Assembly: GCA_034433695.1 (NCBI GenBank)
Contig: DAOUAK010000007.1
Span: forward strand, 1 to 64,000
Reading direction: 5' to 3'
Source of the DNA: JASFBA01 sp034433695
Lineage (GTDB): Bacteria; Chloroflexota; Chloroflexia; DTKN01
DNA: 64,000 bases
In this document: piece by piece, positions 10,709 to 19,700 of the stretch
Numbering within the stretch: the stretch's first letter is position 1
Layout of the letters: every line of letters begins with the position of its first letter
The notes under the pieces: model-generated
What the model was told of the DNA's origin: nothing
Database searches by the model: none
What the model saw: only the letters and a program-made list of their open reading frames with translations
Position numbers and translations under genes: made by a program

Positions 10709-12628
10709 TTGGCTTTCGTTCGTAATCCGTTCTTCCATCGGCATCGCATCACCGATCTGGCCTACTTTTACGGCCGGCAGCGGGAACTGGAGCACCTCTG
10801 TGGGGCCCTCCTCACCGGCCAGTGCCGGGCCATCGTCGGCGAACGCAAGATAGGCAAAAGTTCGCTTCTGACCTCCCTGACCACTCCTTCCATCCGGCGG
10901 CGTTTTGGATTGGAAGCCGAACGTTACCTGTTCGCCTACCTCGACCTGGAGGGGATGGTCTCGGCCAGCCGCAGCGAATTCTGGCAGGAGGTGCTGGAGC
11001 AGTATTCCTCCGGCCTGCGGGAAGAGGACCTGCGTCTCCTTTTCCACAGCACGGCCCGGGAAACCGAAGTCCGCTTCATGCGGATTCGTCGCCTCCTTCG
11101 CCAGGCCGGCGATGCCGGTTACCGCCCCGTCCTCATCCTGGACGAATTCGAGGCCCTGGCCCAGAACCCCGACTTTGGCCCCGACTTTTACGGCGAACTG
11201 CGCAGCCTGGCCGGTGAGGTCGGCGTGGTCTATATCACCGCCTCCCGACGTAGCCTCTACGAACTCACCTACCGGCACTCCGGCACCCTTTCCTCCCCTT
11301 TCTTCAACATCTTCACCGAACTCCCGTTGGGGCTGATGACCGAGGAGGAGGTCCAGGCGCTCCTGGAGGGGATTTCCCGTCTGGGCGGCAGCCCGGGCCT
11401 GGGTTCGGAGGAAGTCCGGCTGGCCCTGGAGTGGGCCGGCCCGCACCCCTTCTTTGCCCAGGTGGCCGGCTATCACCTCTGGGAACTGGGGGCCGGAAAG
11501 CGCACCCTCCTTCCCGCCGAACGCGAACAGGCCTGGCGTCGCTTCCTGGCCGAGGCCGAGGACCACTACCGCTACTCCTGGGCGCAACTGGACGAGACCG
11601 AACGTGTGGGCGTCCTTCACCCCGAACGGGTGCCCGAGGAGGTACAGCGGCGGCTATTGCGCCGGGGCGTGTTGCGGGTGGTGGAGGGCGAGTTGCGACC
11701 CTTCTCCCGGCCCTTTGCAGAATTTGCCCGTCGCCAGGAGCAGGCGACCCCCTCGACCCCATCGTTGACCACCACCCTCGGCGAGGACCTGACCGGCCGG
11801 AGCATCGGCCCCTATCGCATCCTGGAACGCTGTGGGCAAGGGGGCATGGCCGAGGTCTACAAGGGCTACCACCCGCTCATTGACCGTTACGTGGCCGTCA
11901 AAGTGCTTCGGCCGGCCCTGGCTTCCGATGAAGAGTTCCGTCGCCGTTTCCAGCGCGAAGCCACCGCCGTCGCCGCCATGCGCCATCCCAACATCGTCCA
12001 GTTGTACGACTTTGGCCAGATCGGGGAGCGTTTCTATATGGTCATGGAATACATCGAAGGCGGCACCTTACGAGACCGCCTTCGGGCCCTCCCCGAAGGA
12101 AACCGGCGACTTCCCCCGGCCGAGGTGGTGGCCATCGTTCGAGGCATCGCCGCCGCTCTCGATTACGCCCACCAGCGGGGCATCGTCCACCGCGACGTCA
12201 AACCGGCCAACGTGATGTTCACCCGCGACGGCGACCCTGTGCTGACCGACTTTGGCATCGCCCGGATGCTGGGGGAAGGCTCCGTGACGATGGCCGGCGT
12301 GAGCATCGGCACTCCGGACTATATGTCCCCCGAACAGGCCCGGGGAGAACCGGCCACTCCGGTCTCCGACATCTATTCCCTGGGCGTGATGGTCTATGAG
12401 ATGCTCACCGGACGGCGTCCCTTCAGCGCCGAAACGCCCCTGGGGGTTATCGCGCAGCACCTCCAGGGGGACTTTCCTTCCCCTCGCAATGTGGACCCGT
12501 CTTTTCCCGAGGCCCTGGAAGGCGTCCTGCGCCGGGCTCTGGCCAAGGAACCTGCCGCTCGCTACTCCACGGCCGGAGAATTGGCCCGTGAATTGCAGGC
12601 GGCGGTGGAACAGGATATTTCCCATTGA
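10709..12628 (+). CDS. STAND-like ATPase fused to Ser/Thr protein kinase
   Basis: A 639-residue fusion. Residues about 18-340 form a P-loop ATPase of the AAA/STAND kind: FYGRQREL lead-in, Walker A GERKIGKSS at 44-52, Walker B VLILDEFE at 141-148, and a winged-helix-like tail. Residues about 366-630 form a complete Hanks-type kinase: GQGGMAEVYKG loop, ATP Lys398 (VAVK), catalytic HRD at 494-496, DFG from 514, and the GTPDYMSPEQ activation segment. The kinase is C-terminal and the ATPase N-terminal, the reverse of many kinase-STAND fusions; no transmembrane segment is seen. TTG at 10709 with TGGAGG upstream is chosen because the promoter at 10641-10669 excludes earlier codons. The stop overlaps the start of the next gene. 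I infer that the kinase signals together with that membrane ATPase. Confidence 0.88.
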   Translation: MAFVRNPFFHRHRITDLAYFYGRQRELEHLCGALLTGQCRAIVGERKIGKSSLLTSLTTPSIRRRFGLEAERYLFAYLDLEGMVSASRSEFWQEVLEQYSSGLREEDLRLLFHSTARETEVRFMRIRRLLRQAGDAGYRPVLILDEFEALAQNPDFGPDFYGELRSLAGEVGVVYITASRRSLYELTYRHSGTLSSPFFNIFTELPLGLMTEEEVQALLEGISRLGGSPGLGSEEVRLALEWAGPHPFFAQVAGYHLWELGAGKRTLLPAEREQAWRRFLAEAEDHYRYSWAQLDETERVGVLHPERVPEEVQRRLLRRGVLRVVEGELRPFSRPFAEFARRQEQATPSTPSLTTTLGEDLTGRSIGPYRILERCGQGGMAEVYKGYHPLIDRYVAVKVLRPALASDEEFRRRFQREATAVAAMRHPNIVQLYDFGQIGERFYMVMEYIEGGTLRDRLRALPEGNRRLPPAEVVAIVRGIAAALDYAHQRGIVHRDVKPANVMFTRDGDPVLTDFGIARMLGEGSVTMAGVSIGTPDYMSPEQARGEPATPVSDIYSLGVMVYEMLTGRRPFSAETPLGVIAQHLQGDFPSPRNVDPSFPEALEGVLRRALAKEPAARYSTAGELARELQAAVEQDISH

Positions 12629-15600
12629 GCGTTCCCGGAGCCGTTCCGAAAATGTATCGTAAGAGTATCCAATCCGGCCTCCTCGAAGGTATCCTTCTGG
12701 CCCTGACCCTGGGCCTGGTCATCGTCGAGGATGAGGTCGTCCGCCTCCTGCCAGGGGAAAGGGCGACTCCGCTCCTGCCTCGCGACCTGGTACGCACCTT
12801 TGCCCTAATTCTGGCGGCTATCTTGCTCCTCTTCCTGGGCATTCTGGCGGCGATGCGGGTGCGGCCGGCCCGACCCAGAGAAGGGTTTCTGGCCGGTGCT
12901 ACAAGCGGTTGGGTGGCCGGATGGGTGGTGACCACCTTTCTCTTCTTCCCCCTGGTCGTCCTGCGTGAGGGGTTGCCTCCCTATCAGCAGGTCCTCCTTC
13001 GGCCCGAGATCGTCGCGGATGAGGCCCGGCTGGCTCAGGTGGCCTGGTCCGCCTGGCAACTCTCCGTCGGTGTGGCCTTCCTTGTTCCCCTTGCAGGCCT
13101 TGGTTTGGGCGGTATCGAGGGCCTGGCCTACGCCTGGTTGCGGCGTAACGTCGCATCCTTCCAGGAAGGACCCGCGCTTCCGCTTCTTTTGAGGGAAATC
13201 CGAGGTGGCTGGACCCTCCCGGTCGAACGCGACGAGCACATCCTGCGGGCCGGCCTGTGGGGTGGGACGATGGTGGGCACTTTCCTGGCCCTGGAAGTGC
13301 TCCTTTTGACCTTGCAGGCCCTATCCGCCGTTCCCTTGCCGGCCAACCGGAGCGCCCTCCTGGAGCAGGGCCGACTTCTGGCGCTGGCTGGTCCGCTGGC
13401 CGTCCTGGTGCCCCCGGCCTTTCTCCTGTGGGGCGGCAGCGGCATCCTGCTTCTCAAGGACCCGCCGACCCGTTTCCGTTCCCGTCTGGCAGCCGGCACC
13501 CTTTCCGGTGCCGTGGCCGGGACCTTCCTTTCCACCCTGGCCCTCCTTCCGGCCCTGAACGCCGGTCTGGCCCTCCTGCCACTTTGGCTCCGGTCCGGTG
13601 GAGAGCGTCCGCCCTTCCTTCCCGAGCAATTGGCCCTCCTGGCCCGCAACTTTTTCTTCCTCTACCTCCCGATTCCCCTGGCCTTACTTTTCCTCTCCGC
13701 CCTGGCCGGCTTTCTCCTGGGCCTGCCCTTTGCCCTGCTCAGCGCCTACCTCTGGCCGCGCCGGCCGGTGGATCGGGCCATCCGGCTGGTCGGACGGTTG
13801 CGCCAGCAGCCGGAGACTCTTCTGCCGGAACTGTACGCCCTTTTCCAGCACGACCGTCAGGCCGGCCCGGTGCTTCGCCATCTGGCCTACCTTTTCCAGA
13901 AGGAGAAAGACCCCGGCCTGGCTACCCTGGCCGCCGCCTATCAGGCCCTCTATGAGCCTTTCACCTATCCCGCCGAGTCCCTGGAGGAGATTCTCGAGAC
14001 CAGCGCCACCGTCCTGGCCGCCACCCCCGAACGGCGCTGGAGCCGCGAGATCGGGGAACTGCACCGTTTCCTCGATGAGGGGTTGCAGGCCCGCAACCTC
14101 CTGCACCTGGCAGCCATCCGTCCCCTTCCGGAAGAGCACACTTCCTCCCTGCCACCTCCTCTGATCCGGGTTTGGGAACGCCTTTCTGCGGTCGTCCATG
14201 AGGTGAAAAAGGCCCAGCGGGTGGACGACCCCAACGGGCGGGCCATCTACCTGAACCGTGCCCTGGAGGAGGTGGCGGCGGCCCGGCGGCTCTCCGAGGA
14301 AGATATGGCCTTTCCTCACGGCCGCCGGCCGGCTACCTTTTACCCGGAACAACGAGTCCTGGCCGTCCTCCTTCCCCACTGGCAGGCCATCCTCCACGAA
14401 GCCCTCCGCGACCTGCGCGGACGGGCTCTCCTGCGGGCCGAACTGGTCACCCGCCGGATGTCCTGCCAGCCCCGCCTGAAGTTGCACCTGCGTCTGACCA
14501 ACGCGGGGCTGAATGTGGCCGAGCGGGTGCGTCTCTACCTTCTCCCCGGGCCGGACTACCAGTTGACGGAGGAAAGCGAGGCCCGCCTGGAGGTGCTTCT
14601 GCCCGGCGAGGAACGGACGGTGGAACTGGCGCTGGAGCCGCGGAATTCCCAGCGGATGCGCGTGGTGGTCCAGATCCTCTACGACGACGCCGTGGACGAA
14701 AACCGGGAGATGGTCCTGGCCGATGAGGTGGTCTTCCTGGCCGAGGAGCGTCCCTTCCAGCGGATTTTCCCCATTCCCTACGTGACCGGCACCCCGCTGA
14801 AGACGAAGGAGATGTTCTTCGGTCGGCAGGACGTTTTCACCTACGTCCGCGAACACCTCCTGGGAGCCTACCAGAACAACATCATCGTCCTCCACGGCCA
14901 GCGGCGCACCGGCAAGACCTCGGTGCTCTACCGCCTGTCCGAGGTCCTCCAGGATACCCATTACTGCGTCTTGCTCGACATGCAGGGTATGGCCGTCCGC
15001 AACGAGGCCGAACTTTTTTACACCTTCAGCGACGAGATCGCGTATGCTCTCGGGCGGGAGGGAATTCCGGTACAACTGCCCCCACGCCAGGAGTACGAGG
15101 CCCAACCGGAGTTCACCTTCCGTTCCCGCTTCCTTCGCAACCTCTATCCGGCCCTGGGGGAAAAACGCCTCCTGCTCATGTTCGACGAGTTCGAGGAACT
15201 TCAGGGGCTGGTGGAGGCCGTCCATCTGAGGGCCGACATTTTCCCCTTCTTGCGCAACCTGATGCAACATGAGGAAAAGGTGGATTTCCTCTTCTCCGGG
15301 ACCCACAAACTGGAGGAACTGGCGGCCGAGTACTGGTCGATTCTCTTCAATATTGCCACCTATAAAAAGATTTCTTTCCTTGAACCGGACGAGGCCCGCC
15401 GCCTCATCACCGAGCCGGTAGCACCCTATGGGATGGAATACGACTCGCTGGCGGTGGAACAAATCCTCCGCGTTACGGCCGGCCATCCCTTCCTGACCCA
15501 ACTCGTGTGCCATGAAATGGTGGCCTACCATAACGAGGTGGAGCGCAGTTACCTCACCGTGGCCGACGTGGATGCGGTGCTGGAGCGCATCGCCGAGCGG

Positions 15601-15909
15601 GGCGAGGCCCACTTCAAATACATCTGGTCGGAAGCCGATCCCCAGGAACGGGCAGCGATGCTGGCCCTGGCCGAACTGCTGGCCTATAGCGAAGGAGCCT
15701 CGGCCGAGGAAATTTCCGCCCTCTCCGCCCGGCGTGGCCGGCCGCTGGAGGGCGAAGCCGCCCTTTCCGCCCTCCTCCGTCTGGAATCCCGCGACATTGT
15801 GGTCCGCCTGTCCCCGGGCTCCGAGCGTTTCCGTTTCTATATAGACCTGGTCCGCCGCTGGATCGCCGTGAACCCGCAACTGGCCGATCAGGTGTCCACC
15901 CGCCCATAA
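12625..15909 (+). CDS. Polytopic membrane protein with C-terminal AAA-type ATPase
   Basis: A 1094-residue protein. Residues 1 to about 390 contain roughly eight hydrophobic segments. A helical linker follows, then a beta-rich stretch at about 610-720 that resembles CARDB/Ig-like folds (LKLHLRLTNAGLNVAERVRL, PGEERTVEL). From about 730 there is an ATPase: EMFFGRQDVF lead-in, Walker A GQRRTGKTS at 758-766, Walker B LLLMFDEFEEL with its Asp at 854, and a winged-helix tail. The FxGRQ..G(Q/E)R(R/K)xGK(T/S)S pattern is shared with the kinase-linked ATPase encoded just upstream, so the two are distant paralogues. The start is TTG 12625, overlapping the previous stop (TTGA); ATG 12652 is an alternative, neither with a strong ribosome site. 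Function is unknown; I infer a membrane-bound partner of the kinase. Confidence 0.8.
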   Translation: MSVPGAVPKMYRKSIQSGLLEGILLALTLGLVIVEDEVVRLLPGERATPLLPRDLVRTFALILAAILLLFLGILAAMRVRPARPREGFLAGATSGWVAGWVVTTFLFFPLVVLREGLPPYQQVLLRPEIVADEARLAQVAWSAWQLSVGVAFLVPLAGLGLGGIEGLAYAWLRRNVASFQEGPALPLLLREIRGGWTLPVERDEHILRAGLWGGTMVGTFLALEVLLLTLQALSAVPLPANRSALLEQGRLLALAGPLAVLVPPAFLLWGGSGILLLKDPPTRFRSRLAAGTLSGAVAGTFLSTLALLPALNAGLALLPLWLRSGGERPPFLPEQLALLARNFFFLYLPIPLALLFLSALAGFLLGLPFALLSAYLWPRRPVDRAIRLVGRLRQQPETLLPELYALFQHDRQAGPVLRHLAYLFQKEKDPGLATLAAAYQALYEPFTYPAESLEEILETSATVLAATPERRWSREIGELHRFLDEGLQARNLLHLAAIRPLPEEHTSSLPPPLIRVWERLSAVVHEVKKAQRVDDPNGRAIYLNRALEEVAAARRLSEEDMAFPHGRRPATFYPEQRVLAVLLPHWQAILHEALRDLRGRALLRAELVTRRMSCQPRLKLHLRLTNAGLNVAERVRLYLLPGPDYQLTEESEARLEVLLPGEERTVELALEPRNSQRMRVVVQILYDDAVDENREMVLADEVVFLAEERPFQRIFPIPYVTGTPLKTKEMFFGRQDVFTYVREHLLGAYQNNIIVLHGQRRTGKTSVLYRLSEVLQDTHYCVLLDMQGMAVRNEAELFYTFSDEIAYALGREGIPVQLPPRQEYEAQPEFTFRSRFLRNLYPALGEKRLLLMFDEFEELQGLVEAVHLRADIFPFLRNLMQHEEKVDFLFSGTHKLEELAAEYWSILFNIATYKKISFLEPDEARRLITEPVAPYGMEYDSLAVEQILRVTAGHPFLTQLVCHEMVAYHNEVERSYLTVADVDAVLERIAERGEAHFKYIWSEADPQERAAMLALAELLAYSEGASAEEISALSARRGRPLEGEAALSALLRLESRDIVVRLSPGSERFRFYIDLVRRWIAVNPQLADQVSTRP

Positions 15910-15921
15910 GAGAGGGTAACC

Positions 15922-16002
15922 GCGGTGCGCAACTCCAGGCGGGTCGCTTTCCCGGCGATGTTCCTCCTACGGTGATACACACCCGGCCAGGATTGGACGG
16001 GT
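15922..16002 (-). pseudogene. Decayed duplicate of pfkB 5' region
   Basis: These 81 bp align with 10385-10485 inside the pfkB gene on the same strand: 11 identical bases (gcggtgcgcaa) at one end, then a ccaggcggg block, and later matching blocks ending in cgggtga, with an internal 10-bp and a 4-bp deletion. Read on the minus strand it still encodes HPSNPGRVCITVGG, against HPSTSNPGRVRITVGG in the intact kinase. It therefore derives from the first third of pfkB or of a close homologue and lies on the far side of the two-gene ATPase module. Confidence 0.8.
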
Positions 16003-16061
16003 GAGACAACCCCCGGGTTGCCCAGCGCGGATACCCCGGTAGCGGTCTTGGGACGGGCCGG

Positions 16062-16277
16062 CTATTCGGGGCTTTCGTACTTGAAGGAAAGTTTGATCTT
16101 GGCCCGGTAGGCGCGCACCTTGCCGTCTTCGATCTGCATGTCCAGTTCAGCGACTTCGGCGATGCGCAGATCGCGCAGCGTCTTGGCGGCCGTCTCCACC
16201 GCGTTGGCGGCGGCGCGTTCCCACGACTCGGTGCTGGTGCCGATGATCTCGATAACTTTGTAGACAGTGTCGGCCAT
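16062..16277 (-). CDS. Dodecin family flavin-binding protein
   Basis: A 71-residue protein of the dodecin family, small proteins that assemble into hollow dodecamers storing flavins or CoA. The typical sequence is seen: VYKVIEIIGTSTESWERAA, a central helix with AVETAAKTLRDLR, and the final strand with KVRAYRAKIKLSFKYE. Length and pattern fit the family exactly. ATG at 16277 is preceded by AAGGAGGAG. It lies 70 bp after the GntR regulator gene on the same strand and may share its transcript. The neighbouring YgfK-like enzyme carries a flavin-type oxidoreductase domain, a possible but unproven functional link. Confidence 0.93.
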   Translation of the reverse strand: MADTVYKVIEIIGTSTESWERAAANAVETAAKTLRDLRIAEVAELDMQIEDGKVRAYRAKIKLSFKYESPE

Positions 16278-16347
16278 GGTCTCCTCCTTGCCGCTGTCCG
16301 GCAACCTCACCCGGCCCTGAAAACGGGTATACCTGATCCAGGCGATT

Positions 16348-16605
16348 CTATTCGCCGGAGGTACAGCCGACGACGATCGTGCCTCGGCCGACGTGGGCCT
16401 CCAGCAAGCCCTCGGCGACGAGTTCGCTGTAGGCGTTCAGCACCGGAGTCCGGGATAGCCCCAGACGGCGGGCCAGCCGGCGTTCCGAAGGCAGACGTGT
16501 CCCCGGAGGCAGTTCGCCGCGCAGAATCTTTTCCCGAATCTGGTCGCGAATTTGTAGATAAAGAGGGATATGGCTCTCCAGATTCAAATTCAGATGGATG
16601 TCCAT
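16348..16605 (-). CDS. Short GntR-type HTH regulator
   Basis: An 85-residue protein holding only the GntR winged helix: PLYLQIRDQIREKILRGEL, PPGTRLPSERRLARRLGLSR, and a wing ending in HVGRGTIVV. The usual C-terminal effector domain (FCD, UTRA or aminotransferase-like) is missing; the size resembles the minimal YtrA-type regulators, although these have some extra C-terminal helices. ATG 16605 follows AGGAAG. It is divergent from the YgfK-like gene, with a promoter at 16678-16706, so it may control that gene and itself; this is inference from position. Confidence 0.88.
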   Translation of the reverse strand: MDIHLNLNLESHIPLYLQIRDQIREKILRGELPPGTRLPSERRLARRLGLSRTPVLNAYSELVAEGLLEAHVGRGTIVVGCTSGE

Positions 16606-16677
16606 GGCTCTTCCTCGACTGCCTGTATCCGAAACCCAGTCCAGTCTAAGATGGGCCAGGGAAATATACCGGGTTTT

Positions 16678-16706
16678 ATTATACCCTAATCGCCCCGGGA
16701 GAGCAA
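16678..16706 (-). promoter_or_regulatory. Promoter of gntR (and dodecin)
   Basis: Minus strand TTGCTC (16706-16701), 17-bp spacer, TATAAT (16683-16678). It faces away from the YgfK-like gene. Confidence 0.7.
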
Positions 16707-16718
16707 ATGCGGAAATTG

Positions 16719-16727
16719 TGGTAAAAT
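16719..16727 (+). promoter_or_regulatory. Extended -10 element for ygfK-like gene
   Basis: TGGTAAAAT fits an extended -10 (TGnTAAAAT). No good -35 box lies 16-18 bp upstream. It is 29 bp before the start codon of the oxidoreductase gene and overlaps the intergenic region of the divergent gntR promoter. Confidence 0.5.
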
Positions 16728-16756
16728 AGGGGTGATCCGTTCAAAAGGAGGCCCCA

Positions 16757-19700
16757 ATGCGTGTCCAGTCCTTTGAGATGCTTCTGCACGGGATTTTGGA
16801 GGAACTCGATCGTTCCGATTCGCTCTTCGGCCTGCACCGTTCCCTCTTTTATATCCCTCGGCCCGATGCTCCCTACCGACTGGAACTCTTCGGCCGGCCA
16901 CTGGGAACGCCCATCGGGCCGGCAGCCGGCCCCCATACCCAACTGGCCCAGAACATCGTCTGCGCCTGGCTCTGCGGCGGGCGCTTCATCGAACTCAAGA
17001 CCGTCCAGATCCTCGACGAACTCGTGATCCCGCGCCCCTGCATCGACATGGAGGACGAGGGCTATAACGTGGAGTGGTCGCAGGAGTTGAAACTGGAGCA
17101 ATCGGCCTGGGAATATATCAAAGCCTGGGCGCTCATCCATATCCTGCATCGCCTTCTGGGATTCCCGGGCGCCCCGGATACGATCTTCAATATGAGCGTC
17201 GGCTATAACCTGGAGGGCATCCAGAGTCCGCCGATGGTGCGCTTCATGGAACGCTTGACCGACGCTTCGGCCGAAATCGCCGCCCTCCAGGACATCCTGC
17301 GGAAACGCTTTCCCCAATGGGCCGACATCGCCATCCCCTCCCGCATCGTCAACAGCGTTACCCTCTCTACCATGCACGGTTGCCCCCCGGAAGAGATCGA
17401 GCGGATCGCCCGCTACCTGCTGGAGGAAAGGGGATTCCATACCCTGGTCAAATTGAATCCCACCTTACTGGGGAAAGAGGAGGTTCTGTACATCCTCCAC
17501 GAGCGCCTGGGCTTTTCCGAAATCCGCATCCCCGACGCCGTCTTTGAGCACGACCTGGCCTACGACCGGGCGGTGGACCTCATCCGCTCCCTCCTTTCGG
17601 CGGCCGCCGGCCGGGGGTTGACCTTCGGGGTCAAGTTGAGCAATACGCTGGCGATGTCCAACCACAAGGGCCTCCTGCCCGGGGAGGAGATGTACATGTC
17701 CGGGCGGGCGCTCTATCCGATCACCCTGAACCTCTTCCGAAAACTGGCCCGCGACCTGGGTGAGGGCCTCCCCGTCTCCTACTCTGCCGGGGCCGATGCC
17801 TTCAACATCGCTACCCTCCTGTCCTGCCGGGCCCGTCCGGTGACCGCTGTCTCTGACCTCTTGAAGCCCGGAGGTTACGGCCGGCTGGGTCAATATCTGG
17901 AGGAACTGGAGGGAGAGATGCGCAGGCGTGGAGCGGCCTCCCTGGACGAACTGGCCCTCCACTGGCAGGACAACCTGGAGGAAGCAGCCGACGAGGCGCT
18001 GGAAAACCCGCGCTATAAGAAATCGTATTTTCCCTACGGTCTGCCCAAAGTAACCTCTCCCCTGGGCCTCTTCGATTGCATAACGGCCCCTTGCGTGGAG
18101 GCCTGTCCGGTGGGCCAGGATGTCCCTACCTATGCCTACCATATCGCCCGGGGGGAATACGACCGGGCCCTGGAGGCCATCCTGGCCCAGAACCCCCTGC
18201 CGGCCGTGACCGGCTATATCTGCACCCACGTCTGCCAGACCCGTTGCACCCGCAACAACTACGAGGCCCCCGTGGCCATCCGCTCGCTGAAGCGCTTTGC
18301 CGCCGAACACGGCCGCGTCGCCCTCACCCCGGCCCCGGATACCGGCCGCCGGGTGGCGATTGTCGGCAGTGGCCCCTCGGGCCTGGCGGCGGCCTTTTTC
18401 CTGGCCCTGAACGGGGTGCAGGTCACCGTCTTCGAGGCCAGGGAGCGCCTCGGCGGCATGCCGGCCCTGGCCCCGGCCTTCCGCCTGCCGCCGGAGGTGC
18501 TCCAGGCCGACCTGGAGCGCATCCGGAACCTGGGTGTGCGGCTCGAACCGGCGCATCCCATCGCCTCCCCGACGGAACTCCTCGGCCGGGGCTTTGACGC
18601 CGTCTACGTAGCCTGCGGTTTTCCCCGGGAGGCCGGACTGGACATCCCCGGCATCGAGGGCGAGGGCGTCTACCCGGCGCTGGAATTTCTGGAGCGGGTG
18701 GCCCGGGGCGAGAGACCCGAACTGGGCCGGCAGGTGGTGGTGATCGGCGGGGGCAATACGGCCGTGGACGCCGCCCGCACTGCCTGGAGGCTCACCGGTC
18801 GGCCGGTCACGCTCCTCTACCGGCGCACCCGGGCGGAGATGCCGGCGGAACCGGAGGAAGTGGCCGCGTTTCTGGCCGAAGGGAACATCCTGGAGGAACG
18901 GGTCTCCCCGAAGGCGGTCCTTCGGGAGAGCGGCCGGGTGGTCGCCCTGGAATGCCTGCGCAACCGGCCGGGGGAACCCGGTCCGGACGGCCGGCCGCTC
19001 CCGCTCCCCATCCCCGGAAGCGAGTTCCGCCTGCCTGCCGATGCCCTCATCGTTGCCATCGGCCAGAGCCCGGGGCGGGATTTCCTGGCGGAAAGCGGCC
19101 TGGCCCTGGCCGAGGACGGCACCATCCGCACCGACCCGATGGGGCGCACCTCCATCCCCCGCGTCTATGCCGGGGGCGATGCCGTCCGCGGCCCGGAAAC
19201 GGTCATCGCCGCCTGCGCCGACGGCCGGCGGGCGGCCGAGGCCATCTGCCACGACCTGGGCCTGCCACTGATGTATCCACAGGCGCGGCCGGCCGTGCCT
19301 TCGCCGGAGGAGATCGTCCGTCTCAAGGGAGTGCGGGCCCGTCGTATCCTCCCCTATGGGCCGGAACTCCTTCCTCCGGAGGAACGCCGTGGCTTTGTCT
19401 GCGTCGAACATGCCCTTTCGGCGGAGGCGGCCCGGGCCGAGGCTTCCCGTTGCCTGCAATGCGCTACGCTCTGCGACAAGTGCGTCGAGGTCTGTCCCAA
19501 CCGCGCCAACCGTACCTACGAAGTGATTCCCCGGAAGTGGACGCTGCCTGTCCTTTCCTTGCAGGACGGTCGGCTGGTGGTCTGTGGGGAAGAAGCGTTC
19601 GAGATCGTCCAACCCCGTCAGATTCTGCACCTGGCCGACCTTTGCAACGAATGTGGCAACTGTGCCACCTTCTGTGTGCATCCGGGCCGGCCCTATAGGG

